Below are positions 17,628 through 26,233 of a stretch of DNA of 64,000 nt, in pieces; position 1 is the first letter of the stretch, and every line of letters starts with the position of its first letter. The notes beneath the pieces were generated by a model. That model was not told the DNA's origin. It made no database searches and saw only the letters and a list, made by a program, of their open reading frames with translations. This stretch comes from Fimbriimonadaceae bacterium (lineage in GTDB: Bacteria > Armatimonadota > Fimbriimonadia > Fimbriimonadales > Fimbriimonadaceae): positions 455,836 to 519,835 of the forward strand of contig JAHCHO010000001.1 in the NCBI GenBank assembly GCA_026129685.1. Direction: 5' to 3'. Both the position numbers and the translations under genes were made by a program.

Positions 17628-18778
17628 TCCTCCGTCCCCGCGCCATTGTGCGAGACGGAGAACTCTTCGAGGGACTAGAGGTCGAGTACGCGGAGGGTGT
17701 CGTGCGCGACGTCCGACCCTTTCGAGGGACACCCGACGGCACGATTCTCAGCCCCGCCTTCGTCAACGCCCACAGCCACCTCGAGTACCGTGGCCTTCAG
17801 GGAGTCGTTCCTGCCCGTGACTACTGGACTTGGATTCGTGAACTCACCCGCCTCAAGACGCTTCAGGTCCCAGCGCAAGTTCGGGAGGACGCCCACCTCG
17901 CCGCCCGGGAGAACCGCGCCGCCGGCGTCGGCTACGTCGCCGAGCATTCGGACCTTCCCGTTGCGGGCGAGGCGATGCGCGCGGCCGGCCTCATGGGCAT
18001 CGTGTTCCAGGAGGTGATCACGTTCAACGAACGCGACGACCCCGACTCCAAGTGGCGCCTCGTCGAGGAGCGCGCCGCCATCAACCGGGCCGCCTTCGGT
18101 GGTCCGGTCGTCCCCAGTCCCCACGCGCCCTACACCGTGGACCAGGTCACCCTTCGTCGCTGGGCCGACGCTCCGCAAAACTCGCCCCTGTTCCGCGCGA
18201 GCATCCACGTGGCGGAAACCTCTTTCGAGAGCGCCTTCTTTCGCGACGGGGACGGCCCGATCGCCGACTTCTATCGTCGCCAAGGGGCGCCGTTCGAAGC
18301 CACCGGGCTTCGGGTGGTGGCCTGGCTGGACGCGCTCGGCCTCGTGCGGCCCGGGATGCAGTTCGTCCATGCGTGCGCGGTGGAAGCGGAGGACGTCGGG
18401 TTGTTGGCGCGCCGCAGGGTGAGCGTCGCCCACTGTCCCCGCTCGAACGAGGCGCTCGGTTGCCCGGTCGCCCCCGTTCGTCGGATGCTCGATGCCGGGG
18501 TCCGCGTCGGCCTCGGTCTGGATTCTGCCGCGAGTTCGGGTCCGATCGACGTGTTCGCCGAGATGCGCGCCGCCGTCCGTTCCGCCATCGCCCTGGGGGA
18601 GCCGCTGGACGAACGCGAGGTCTGGCATATGGCGACGACGGGCGGGGCGGCCTCCCTCGGAATAGAGGACTGGCGCATCGCCCCCGACGCCCGTGTCCCG
18701 CTCCTTCGCCTCCCCGACCGCCCCTCGCTCGCCGCCCTGATCCGCGACGGGTCGCCCGACGATGCCGTTTGGCTCTGA
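17624..18778 (+). CDS. Amidohydrolase family protein
   Basis: Metal-dependent hydrolase of 384 aa (TRZ/ATZ/aminofutalosine-deaminase-like branch). The catalytic set is visible: HSHLEY near residue 50 (HxH), HVAETSFES near 191 (His plus Glu), HACAVEAED near 243, and the Asp in GLGLDSAASSG near 300. The start GTG overlaps the stop of the pilin-like gene. The substrate is unknown. A deaminase acting on a nucleoside or purine-like compound is the usual role in this branch. The pairing with a pilin-like gene is unusual and may be just an economical arrangement. Confidence 0.82.
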   Translation: MILRPRAIVRDGELFEGLEVEYAEGVVRDVRPFRGTPDGTILSPAFVNAHSHLEYRGLQGVVPARDYWTWIRELTRLKTLQVPAQVREDAHLAARENRAAGVGYVAEHSDLPVAGEAMRAAGLMGIVFQEVITFNERDDPDSKWRLVEERAAINRAAFGGPVVPSPHAPYTVDQVTLRRWADAPQNSPLFRASIHVAETSFESAFFRDGDGPIADFYRRQGAPFEATGLRVVAWLDALGLVRPGMQFVHACAVEAEDVGLLARRRVSVAHCPRSNEALGCPVAPVRRMLDAGVRVGLGLDSAASSGPIDVFAEMRAAVRSAIALGEPLDEREVWHMATTGGAASLGIEDWRIAPDARVPLLRLPDRPSLAALIRDGSPDDAVWL

Positions 18779-18999
18779 ACCGTGCCGACTCGCTGGACGG
18801 GCCCGGACATCGGTGACCTTTGACGGCAAACGCCCCTCGCGATCCACGGTCTGTCGGTTGACGAACTCGCCCGATGTCCCCCATGACATCGCGCATGCCG
18901 GGACCTTCGCCTCCGCGACAAGGTCGGGCCCTCGCCGCCCGTCGTCGAGCGTGCGCCCAAGCCATGGCGGGGTCCGGACCCGGAGGTGTTAGCATCCCA
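18779..18999. other. Spacer before repeat array
   Basis: This stretch has no credible gene. It leads from the amidohydrolase stop into the tandem repeat array and contains only short frames without motifs. Confidence 0.5.
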
Positions 19000-19390
19000 A
19001 GTGGCGGGAATGACGGACCCGACCACGGTGCGAGAAAACACAAGTGACGGGAATGACGGGAACCCGACCACGGTGCGAGAAACTCAAGTGACAGGAATGA
19101 CGGGAACCCGACCACGACGCGAGAAACTCAAGTGACGGGAATGGCGGGACCCGACCACGGTGCGAGAAGCTCAAGTGACGGGAATGGCGGGACGCGACCA
19201 CGGCGCGAGAAAACGCAAGTGACGGGAATGACGGGACCCGACCAAGGTGCGAGAAGACACAGGTGACGGGAATGACGGGAAGCGGACCACTGGGCGAGAA
19301 AACACACGTGACGGGAATGACGGGAACCCAACCACGGTAGCGAGAAGCACGGGATGGCGGGAACCGGACCCGGAGAGTGAGAGGAGCACC
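19000..19390. repeat. Tandem array of about nine 43-45 bp units
   Basis: Eight full units and one degenerate unit follow each other without spacers. Start points are 19000, 19043, 19087, 19131, 19174, 19218, 19262, 19307 and 19352. Each unit begins AAGTGACGGGAATGACGGGA and ends with CGACCACGGTGCGAGAA plus a few bases. The units differ by substitutions and single-base indels, so the array is old rather than freshly amplified. Each unit itself holds a short internal repeat (TGACGGGAA, TGACGGGA). There are no unique spacers, so it is not a CRISPR. It lies between the amidohydrolase gene and the alkyltransferase-like gene. Confidence 0.95.
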
Positions 19391-19467
19391 GGCGCGCGCC
19401 GCCACCGTTCGCCAAACGACCGCGCGACAGGACGGTGGCCCCCCCTGTCGAAAGGGGTTCCCCGAAG

Positions 19468-19797
19468 ATGACGGCCCGCGAGGAGCTCTACCGGTTGGTC
19501 CGAACGATCCCGCCCGGACGCCTGGCCACCTACGGCGACCTGGGCCGCAGCCTCTCGCGCCCCGTGAGCGGCCTGATCGTCGGCGGTTGGATGGCCTCCT
19601 GCCCGGCGGACGCCCCATGGTGGCGCGTGGTGGGCCGCGACGGCACCCTCCTCCTCGCCAAGCGCTCGCCCCACTTCGCCGCCGACCAGCAGTCCCGCCT
19701 CGAGGCGGAAGGAGTCCCGTTCCGCGACGGACGAGCGCTCGGTGACGGCCGCTGGTTCCTGCCGGAGGTCTTGACGGACCTCCCACCCTCACCCTGA
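19468..19797 (+). CDS. Alkyltransferase-like protein (ATL, Cys-less MGMT)
   Basis: Protein of 109 aa with the DNA-binding domain of O6-alkylguanine DNA alkyltransferase: LYRLVRTIPPGRLATYGDLG, then VGGWMASCPADAPWWRVVGR and RLEAEGVPF. In true MGMT the active-site motif is PCHRV; here it reads PWWRV, so the acceptor Cys is absent. Such ATL proteins bind alkylated bases and flag them for nucleotide excision repair. I start at the ATG at 19468, since upstream codons match nothing. It lies directly after the repeat array. Confidence 0.85.
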   Translation: MTAREELYRLVRTIPPGRLATYGDLGRSLSRPVSGLIVGGWMASCPADAPWWRVVGRDGTLLLAKRSPHFAADQQSRLEAEGVPFRDGRALGDGRWFLPEVLTDLPPSP

Positions 19798-20073
19798 TCA
19801 CTCGACTCTGCCGCCAGCGATTCCAGCGCCTGCACCCTCGCATGCGACCGCTCGGAGTACGGGAAGCCAAGTTCCCAGCATCGGTGGTGCGATGGAACGG
19901 TAGTCCGAATCCGCAGCAAGCCTGCAGTGGGTGCGACCTCGGAGCTGGTTCCGCGAATTTGCGCAAGGTCGGCGCCTCGGGCTCATTGTCGATTCGCTGC
20001 AGGAAGCCCTTGTCGGCACGTCGCGTCAACCACGAGTCTCCGGCACCGAATGCCCTCGTAACGCTTTCACAGT

Positions 20074-20119
20074 TGGAGCCGACGACAGGATTCGAACCTG
20101 CGACCCGCTGTTTACAAAA
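20074..20119 (-). tRNA. 3'-half tRNA-Thr(TGT) fragment, probable attachment remnant
   Basis: Read on the minus strand, this runs from an anticodon loop TTTGTAA (anticodon TGT, Thr) through the 3' anticodon stem ACAGC. It continues with the T-arm GCAGGTTCGAATCCTGT and the acceptor strand CGTCGGC, and ends with a discriminator base and CCA. The 5' half is missing: the bases before the loop cannot pair with ACAGC, and no GCCGACG acceptor strand lies upstream. A break exactly at the anticodon loop is what a tyrosine integrase using the anticodon-loop site of a tRNA gene would leave. It is not a functional tRNA. Confidence 0.75.
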
Positions 20120-20811
20120 TGGACGCGAATGGTGTTTTCGGGTGTTTTGGCGTGCTCGCAAGTGTCGTTTTGAACCTGACGGTGTGACGTCGCGCACGTT
20201 CGGTACCGTCTCGTATCGCGGTGCATGCCTGCAAAATGCCTGCAGGAAATCCACCGTTTGCGACTCCCTCGCCGCGACCGGATCGTCCAATCGAGTCGTC
20301 GCGCTGACATCGTCTCATCGTCCGATTCCGACTCGCGCTCGCCCGGTGGTAAGGACGTTCGCCGGCGCTCGACGGTATCGCGGTCCGCACGGCACGGGGG
20401 GCCAACCAGAGGCTAGAGGACGAGTCCCCGCAAATCCGGGTTCGACGTCGCGACGCGCGGTTGCGCCGATGCCAGTTCCCCGACCGTTCCGCCTCGAAAG
20501 GGCGAAAGATCGGCCAAGAATCGCCGTGGATCGCCGACGAATGACCTCGGATTCTGCCCACGACGAGCGTTCGGTCGCACTGGGCGACCCTGGGAGCGCA
20601 CACGGCGCGCCCCGTCGAGTCCGGCCCGGTACCGGGTGACATCCCGCACGGACCGGGGGGGACCGATATATTGACCCCCGGTGTCCGCCCAAGGGGGACG
20701 TCGCCTCCTCCGGGAGTTTCACGCTTCGGGAGTTCCACGGCCCGCGACGTTTCCGGAGGGGGTCCGCCTCCTGCGGAGTCGCCCGGTCGCGCACGCGGGA
20801 GTTCGGGACCA

Positions 20812-20907
20812 CCGGCGTCATAAGGCGATTATCGGCAAGCCCTTCGGGAACGCTCCGGCACGAACCATCCGGAGTCGTTCAACGATAATCGGTCCTTATG
20901 ACGCCGG
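20812..20907. repeat. Long imperfect inverted repeat (96 bp)
   Basis: The left arm has CCGGCGTCATAAGG (20812-20825) then CGATTATCG (20826-20834). The right arm has CGATAATCG (20883-20891), two extra bases, then CCTTATGACGCCGG (20894-20907). The arms match over 23 bp apart from that small insertion. Inside is a smaller dyad, CTCCGG (20853-20858) with CCGGAG (20869-20874). It is too large and lacks a T-run for a simple terminator. Possible roles are a replication or transfer origin, a recombinase site, or the ends of a small mobile element. Confidence 0.75.
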
Positions 20908-21198
20908 GACGACCCGGGTCCCGCGCGAGAGGCGCCGTCCGCTGGACGCTCCCGGCATCGGAGGCGCGGACGGTCCGACCGGTGTCGGATTCGGGGAGTC
21001 GGACCGGCGGAGATCCAGGGCCGCCGACTCCGTCGTCGCTCGGATCGAGCCCGCCTTTCCGCGAAGGCGTATCCCCAACTTCCCGACTCGTCGTCTTGGC
21101 ATCGCGCCGTTCCAACGTCCTCCTCGTTCGGCCTTGTTCCTCGTCGCTTCCCGTCGGCTCTCGGGGGTGAGCCATTCGGAGCTCACGAGGACAAGTCA

Positions 21199-22041
21199 TT
21201 GAACGAAGAACGCAAGAACAAAGCGCACCTTCTGGTCAAGAAGGCTCTCGACGACCTGGCCGACTCTCTGGAGTCCGGCCGCTCCCAGAACCTGGAGGAG
21301 TTCCTCCGCGCGATGGGACGCTTCCACCGCTACTCCCTGCACAACGTCGCGCTCATCACGGCCCAGAACCCCGAGGCCACCCGGGTCGCCGGTTATCGAA
21401 CCTGGCAGTCCCTGGGTCGCCAGGTCAGGAAGGGCGAGCGCGGCATCGTGATCCTCGTGCCGATGGTCTTCCGGAAGAACCCGGACGACCCGAACGACTC
21501 GGACGAGTCCCGCGAACGGCGGGCGAGCCGCCGCGAGAACCGCGAGAACGAGTCCGCCCTGGGGTTCGGCACTGGCACCGTCTTCGACGAGGCCCAGACC
21601 GAAGGGAGTCCGCTCCCCGAGATCGGGAAGGTGCGGGGCGATCCCGGCCGTGCCCTGGCGCGGCTCCGGCTCTTCTACGAGAAGCTCGGCATCGCCCTGA
21701 CGGAGGTCGCCTCGCTCGGCGGCGCGGTCGGGGTGTCTCGCGGCGGACGGGTCGAGATCGTCTCGGGTCTGCCGCCCGCCCAGGAGTTCGCCGTGCTGGT
21801 GCACGAGCTCGCCCACGAGACCATGCACCGAAACGGTCGGAGCGAGAACCTCACCCGCAAGCTCGCCGAGCTCGAGGCCGAGGCCGTCTCGTACGCCGTC
21901 TGCCGAGGGATCGGTCTCGATCCCGGCACGGCCTCGGCGGACTACATCCAACTGTACCGAGGCGACGTCGCGTCCCTCGCCGACTCTCTCGCGGCGATCC
22001 AACGCGCCGCCTCCGACGTTCTGACCTGGCTCGATCGCTGA
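21199..22041 (+). CDS. ArdC-type antirestriction protein (ssDNA-binding plus zincin)
   Basis: Protein of 280 aa with the two-part ArdC plan. Residues about 30-110 form the ArdC N-terminal domain (FLRAMGRFHRYSLHNVALIT, RVAGYRTWQSLGRQVRKGER, GIVILVP). Residues about 160-280 form a metallopeptidase-like domain with the HExxH motif in VLVHELAHETMH and a downstream ELEAEAVSYAVC glutamate segment. Family members protect incoming mobile DNA from restriction. The start is TTG at 21199. A strong terminator follows at 22065. Its presence on the same island as a restriction system fits an element that must enter restricting hosts. Confidence 0.85.
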   Translation: MNEERKNKAHLLVKKALDDLADSLESGRSQNLEEFLRAMGRFHRYSLHNVALITAQNPEATRVAGYRTWQSLGRQVRKGERGIVILVPMVFRKNPDDPNDSDESRERRASRRENRENESALGFGTGTVFDEAQTEGSPLPEIGKVRGDPGRALARLRLFYEKLGIALTEVASLGGAVGVSRGGRVEIVSGLPPAQEFAVLVHELAHETMHRNGRSENLTRKLAELEAEAVSYAVCRGIGLDPGTASADYIQLYRGDVASLADSLAAIQRAASDVLTWLDR

Positions 22042-22064
22042 GCCCCCGACCCTTCGTTTCCACC

Positions 22065-22098
22065 GGGCCGGACTCCCGCAAGGGGGTCCGGCCCTTTT
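22065..22098 (+). terminator. Rho-independent terminator after ArdC gene
   Basis: The stem GGGCCGGACTCCC (22065-22077) pairs with GGGGGTCCGGCCC (22082-22094) over 13 bp with one G-T pair and a GCAA loop, followed by TTTT. Confidence 0.9.
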
Positions 22099-22114
22099 CG
22101 CATTGGAGAACCAC

Positions 22115-22672
22115 ATGAAGTCAATCGCGACCCTCGCCTCCGAGTGGCACGGCGGTCAGAGCACCGCCCTGTACTCCCTGGCCAGCACCGGTCAAGTGTG
22201 CTCCGTCTCCCACGCCCGTCTGCTCGTCGCCGAGTGCTCCGGCGTGCGGCAGCTTCGCCCCGTTCTGATCAAGGCCGAATCGGTCCTGGCCGCCTTCGAA
22301 TCGAGGTGGTTCGGGACCGACGAGCTTCCGATCCCCGCCCTGCTTCGGCGCTGCCGTCTGATCGCCGCCGACCGGTCCCTCGCCGAGGAGGTGTGCGACC
22401 GTCTCGGAATGTGGGACGTCCTGGTTCGCCTTCGTCTGCCCCGCGTGGACGTTGCGCTTGAGTACGCGGCCCATTGCCTTGCGGCTCACGGCGTCGAGTC
22501 CATCGACGGGAACTACAACGATCCGTACTGGCAGAACGCCCAGTACCTGTACGTCAACCGGGGCGATCCGTACGACCCCACCGTGCTCTACGACTGCACC
22601 CGCGAGCGGTTCTTCTCCGGCTGCTGGGGCGACGTCGTGGAAAAGCACGGCCGCCGACGCGGCATCGTCTGA
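22115..22672 (+). CDS. Hypothetical island protein (185 aa)
   Basis: No family recognised. The protein is soluble with no signal peptide. It has an all-helical middle (ESVLAAFESRWFG, IPALLRRCRLIAADRS) and an aromatic C-terminal part rich in Tyr and Asn (NYNDPYWQNAQYLYVNRGDP). GGAGAACC precedes the ATG at 22115. It stands 17 nt after the ArdC terminator, so it probably has its own promoter or depends on read-through. Confidence 0.65.
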   Translation: MKSIATLASEWHGGQSTALYSLASTGQVCSVSHARLLVAECSGVRQLRPVLIKAESVLAAFESRWFGTDELPIPALLRRCRLIAADRSLAEEVCDRLGMWDVLVRLRLPRVDVALEYAAHCLAAHGVESIDGNYNDPYWQNAQYLYVNRGDPYDPTVLYDCTRERFFSGCWGDVVEKHGRRRGIV

Positions 22673-22868
22673 TCGTCCGGCCGGGGAAGGGGAGAGCCCC
22701 CGGCATACACTCTGGGCGACGTGTTCCAGGAAGGAGGTCACCACGCCGACGAGGAACCTGACGGTCCAACACCGATCCACACCCAAGTGTTCTGGTGTCC
22801 ACCTAACTCTTCCATCGAGTGAAGCAACCTGGCGAACGACAAACCCATGGAGCTTTGTCCTTAATCGA

Positions 22869-23489
22869 ATGAGCTCGAGCGATCACGACCTGTTTCGGCT
22901 CTCCATGCGGCGCGGTAACACCACCGTGCTCGCTCGCAACCGGTTTGACGTCCACGCAACGCAGTTGTCACTCCAGGCACATCGAATGGCCGATGCCCTC
23001 TGCAGCTACAGACGGTTTGGCCAACTGCCGCAGCCTTCCGAACCGTCCCTGATATTCGGGGCTAGCGCGTGGTCCGACCGGCACGACGCCCTGTGGCGCC
23101 ACGTTGACGCGGAGACGCATCTCTACTGCGTCGCCGCACGCTGTCTGTCCCGGATGTGCACCGAACTGCAGCGAGATCCCGTCTTCGACACCGCCGTGCC
23201 GGCACTCGAAGACCTGAAGGCGTTGCTTCAGCCCTACAAAGCTCTCCGTGACCACTTTGAGCACTTCGACGAACGGCTCCCAGGCAACAGAGGGGAGAGT
23301 CGAGTCGCACCGAAACAGGAGAAGGACGCCGGACCTAGGCGAGTATATGCCGGCCTGCAAGGTGACCGGTACCTCTTCAGCGATCAGGAAGTCGACATCT
23401 CCGTCGACGTCGTTCAGCGCATTGCGCATGCCGTCCACGAAGCAGTGAAGGCAATGGAAGCCGCCTTATCGCCCGCACGGGAGCCCTGA
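22869..23489 (+). CDS. Hypothetical protein with possible HEPN motif
   Basis: Protein of 206 aa, mostly alpha-helical. Near residue 127 it has YKALRDHFEHFDERLPG, which holds an R-x4-H pattern (RDHFEH) as in the catalytic motif of HEPN ribonucleases. The C-terminal helices (VVQRIAHAVHEAVKAMEAAL) would fit the four-helix HEPN bundle. This is a motif-level inference, not a recognised family. The frame is open far upstream, but that part overlaps the preceding gene. The ATG at 22869 is the first plausible start, though no strong ribosome site is visible. Confidence 0.5.
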   Translation: MSSSDHDLFRLSMRRGNTTVLARNRFDVHATQLSLQAHRMADALCSYRRFGQLPQPSEPSLIFGASAWSDRHDALWRHVDAETHLYCVAARCLSRMCTELQRDPVFDTAVPALEDLKALLQPYKALRDHFEHFDERLPGNRGESRVAPKQEKDAGPRRVYAGLQGDRYLFSDQEVDISVDVVQRIAHAVHEAVKAMEAALSPAREP

Positions 23490-23895
23490 GTGCCGCCAAG
23501 GTCCCAGTTCCCGACCCCGAATCGAATCGCGGCACGCCGGGGAGCTCGCGGAACCGAAATCGGTACCCGAAACCCCGGGGCCGCACCCGCGAGCCGCCCT
23601 CGGACGTCCGCGACGATGATCCGGGGTCTCGCGTCGTGATCCCCGCGAACCGCCGACCGGACTTGGCTCCGAGCGCGTCTGCCTCCGCCCCGACCCGGAC
23701 CACTCGGCCCCCGGTCGCCTGATCGAGCCCTTCGGGCAATGATCGCCCGCTGCGCGGCCACGGCGGGGGTCCGGCGGTCCGGGTCCGGTGCCCCCCGCCG
23801 CGCTCTCCGGATCCGGTTCGGCAGGTTCGCTGATGTCGAGGAGGGCGAACACCTCCCGCCGGCCGTCCGACTCGAAAGTGCGGCACCGGCTCGGC
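23490..23895. other. Gene-poor stretch with a small hairpin
   Basis: About 400 nt between convergent small genes. The open frames on both strands are Gly/Arg/Pro-rich shadows. A hairpin, GCCC-TTC-GGGC at 23727-23737, sits inside a looser dyad GATCGAG...CAATGATC. The shared motif AGCCCTTCGGG also occurs at 20838-20848 near the large inverted repeat. Confidence 0.45.
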
Positions 23896-24270
23896 TCAGC
23901 CGTCGCCACCCGCCCGATCCCAGTTCGCCAAGTCCTCTTCGAACTTCCTGTACAGCGCGGAGAGGATTTCGTCCGCCGCCCTCTGCTTGCCGTAGTAACC
24001 TCGGTCGCTCCCGGGGTCCACTCCGGACAAGTACCGTTGGACCATTTCCCGCTCGAATCGTTCGCTCAGAGCTTCCGCATCGGCCAGCACGACGCGGAGC
24101 GCGTCCTCTTCCCAGTCTTGGCGTGTCGCCATTCCCTTTAGCGACCGCTCAACATATTCGTAGAACCCCTCCCTCTTCCCCGAATGGGCTTTGGTCCTAT
24201 CCAGGCTGGTCGTCGTGTGGTTGTTCCGTCGCCGCCCTCTGGCCGGCTTGCTCACTGATTCTTGTTTCAT
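23896..24270 (-). CDS. Small hypothetical island protein (124 aa)
   Basis: No family recognised. The first 35 residues are basic (KPARGRRRNNH), and the rest is a charged helical region (WEEDALRVVLADAEALSERF, then ADEILSALYRKFEEDLANWD). No membrane or signal segment is present. The ATG lies beside an AT-rich stretch (24271-24300) that could carry its promoter. It is transcribed against the neighbouring genes. It is plausible as a real gene from amino acid composition only. Confidence 0.5.
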   Translation of the reverse strand: MKQESVSKPARGRRRNNHTTTSLDRTKAHSGKREGFYEYVERSLKGMATRQDWEEDALRVVLADAEALSERFEREMVQRYLSGVDPGSDRGYYGKQRAADEILSALYRKFEEDLANWDRAGGDG

Positions 24271-24773
24271 AATGATTATCTTCCTTTTCGCAATTTGCGT
24301 GGATAATCTGCTAGAGGAAAGTCAGACCAGCCGATACCGCCGGCGGAGACAACAGTCGCAGGATCGTCGCGCCCGAACTGTACCGACGATGTGTCCCACG
24401 CACTGACGCCGGACGCAGCAAGTCAGATCGCGACACAACTCCGCGAATCACCGAATCTTCTGAACGCGGCGACCGGGACCAAAGTCCGATACCCATCCGG
24501 GAGAAGTCTTCGGGCGTACACTAGTATAGGGAGCCAGAACTACGCGGTCGATCGTGAGTCCGGGTCGACCGCAGAACGGCCAGCGGCAACCCGCCGAACC
24601 CGGTCCGGTTCGGGCCAAGAACGGCCTTAGACCTTCACCAGCTCACCCCCCTGATCACCCTCTAGACTCCTTAGATTACACCTCCTCTATATAGGTAGTG
24701 AGTCTATAAGTACCAGGTCCAGGTTCAAGTATTCCTCAGTCAACAGAGAATATCCGCATGGAGATCAATCGAA
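24271..24773. other. Intergenic region with AT-rich promoter-like part
   Basis: About 500 nt without a credible gene. The last 130 nt are markedly AT-richer than the surroundings. They contain a palindrome CTATATAG (24687-24694) and flanking TAGACT (24663-24668)/AGTCTA (24701-24706). The position, just ahead of the polymerase-like gene and the RM cluster, suggests a promoter/operator or a replication start. No CRISPR, tRNA or T-run terminator is seen. Confidence 0.5.
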
Positions 24774-26231
24774 TTGTCCACCGCCGAATCCCCCACCGTT
24801 CCGTCGTCCTTCGACGACGATGTTCTTCTCCTTTCCACCGGCGTCCGCGATCGGATCCTTGAGCGGTACCCGGCGCTGGCCGACGTCGCCCTCCGTCGTC
24901 TGTTCGCGCACCTGCTCGGCTCGACCTACCGCGACGACGACACCGGTCGGGTCGTCGTGCCGAGCCGGGTTCTGCAGTCGCTGCGCACCGGTTCGCCGCA
25001 GACCCGGCCGCCGTACACCGGGATCGTCCGACGCTTTCGCGCCGACGTGTTCGACTTCGTCCTCACGTCGGAGTCCGAGGGACGCTGCCGGTGCCTCGAG
25101 AGCCACGCGTGCCCCGCAAGCCTCCTGCGCCGCGTCCGGAGCTCGGCATTCGAGGCCGGCGTCGTCTCGTTCGTCACGGGCGAACCGCCGAACCCCGTTC
25201 CTCGCAACACCCCGGTTCGGCCCGAGAGCGCCGAGGCCCTCGCGTACCTCGAATCGGTGCCGCTCGAAGCGTACGCCCCGATGGTCGGGCGCCTCGGCTC
25301 GATCGTCCGGGATCCCGACCTCGGCGATCACGACCGCCGCGTCCTGGCGCAGATCGCCCGCGATCCCCGTTCGCGCTACTCCGCCGTCGAGCGCTCCCTC
25401 CGCCTGTTTCCGCACCACGGGGCGATGCTGTTGACCCGTGAAGCACGCAAGCGTCTGCTGGCTCCGTACGGTTCGCTCGACCTGCGGCAGGCTCAACTCG
25501 CCATCGTCTCGCGCCTCTGGGACCTTCCGACGCTTCGCTCCCGGCTCGACGATCCGAAGTGGTCGGTGTGGCGGTACCTTGCCAGAACCCTCCGACGGGA
25601 CCTCCAGCTTTCCAAGCCCGCCCTGAAGGCCGCCGTCTACACCGTGCTGTTCGGAGGCGGGAACAAGCGCATCCGCGACGGCCTCTCCAGGGCCGGCTTC
25701 ACCCGGACCGAAACGAGCCGGTTCCTCGCCGACCCGCTGATCGCCGAGCTGATCGATCGGCGCGACCGCGCTCTCGAATCCTTGGTTCGGGGCGAACCCG
25801 TCCGCGACGCCTACGGCAACGAGCTCAGCGTCACCGAGGGGGGAAAGCGGGAGCGCCAAGCCCAGGCCCGATCCGCTCTCGCCTGCCAGGTCCAGTCGTT
25901 CGAGTTCCGCGTGATGGACGAGGCCGTGGTCCGGTACTGCTCCGAAACCGACGGTCTCGACATCGTCGGCATGCTCCACGACGGGGCGTACTTCCGAGCC
26001 GAGTCCGTCCCGGCGATGCGTCGGCACCTCCGGGCGATGGAGTCCCGGGTCGCCGAGACTTCCGACGCGCTGCTCGGAGTCCGGCTCCGCGTCGAGACCG
26101 ACCCGGGCGAGCGCCGTGGGCGGACGGCGGGGGTGACGGAGCGACCCTCGATCCTTCCACACCAAACCAACGCGAACGATGCGGGAGGAAACGACGCAAA
26201 AGCGGCGAATTGTGTCGCCCAAGGTCTGTAA
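24774..26231 (+). CDS. Divergent family A DNA polymerase-like protein
   Basis: Protein of 485 aa. Its C-terminal half carries a degenerate but ordered set of family A polymerase motifs. A motif A-like [15 protein letters not shown] starts at D236. An O-helix-like segment [17 protein letters not shown] (K285, Y289, G294) is close in pattern to the T7 DNA polymerase K-x3-Y-G-x-L-Y-G-A-G-x-x-[17 protein letters not shown] helix comes next (about 372-385), then a motif C-like [11 protein letters not shown] (H402, D403), where HDE would be usual. The N-terminal 230 residues are unrecognised and include a C-x-C-x5-C cluster (105-113). The start is TTG. hsdM begins 2 nt after its stop. It may be a replicase or a defence-associated polymerase; activity is unproven. 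Confidence 0.6.
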   Translation: MSTAESPTVPSSFDDDVLLLSTGVRDRILERYPALADVALRRLFAHLLGSTYRDDDTGRVVVPSRVLQSLRTGSPQTRPPYTGIVRRFRADVFDFVLTSESEGRCRCLESHACPASLLRRVRSSAFEAGVVSFVTGEPPNPVPRNTPVRPESAEALAYLESVPLEAYAPMVGRLGSIVRDPDLGDHDRRVLAQIARDPRSRYSAVERSLRLFPHHGAMLLTREARKRLLAPYGSLDLRQAQLAIVSRLWDLPTLRSRLDDPKWSVWRYLARTLRRDLQLSKPALKAAVYTVLFGGGNKRIRDGLSRAGFTRTETSRFLADPLIAELIDRRDRALESLVRGEPVRDAYGNELSVTEGGKRERQAQARSALACQVQSFEFRVMDEAVVRYCSETDGLDIVGMLHDGAYFRAESVPAMRRHLRAMESRVAETSDALLGVRLRVETDPGERRGRTAGVTERPSILPHQTNANDAGGNDAKAANCVAQGL

Positions 26232-26233
26232 CC

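Larger units (their letters stand above)
19798..21198. other. Left junction region of the island, no credible CDS
   Basis: In 1.4 kb there is no convincing gene. Several long open frames exist but are Arg/Pro/Ser-rich, overlap each other on both strands and lack start signals. The region holds a tRNA-Thr 3' fragment (20074-20119), a pair of 9-bp direct repeats ATGCCTGCA at 20225 and 20236 (11-bp period), a hairpin CCGGGGG/CCCCCGG at 20653-20681 around GATATATTGA, and a long inverted repeat (20812-20907). It may be the attachment end plus an origin or transfer region of the island. Confidence 0.55.

Noticed and set aside
19000..19390. CRISPR array
   Set aside because: The units are contiguous and similar along their whole length, with no unique spacers and no cas genes nearby.
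19842..20639. A 265-codon open frame on the plus strand containing TGFEPATRCLQN
   Set aside because: This is the well-known false protein obtained by translating the antisense of a tRNA T-arm. It crosses the tRNA-Thr fragment and has no domain.
20681..21202. A 173-codon frame before the ArdC gene
   Set aside because: It runs through the large inverted repeat, is Arg/Pro/Ser-rich and has no motif, so I treat the region as non-coding.
23466..23909. A 147-codon minus-strand frame overlapping the 124-aa gene
   Set aside because: Its Gly/Arg/Pro-rich composition resembles a shadow of GC-rich non-coding DNA, with no motif.
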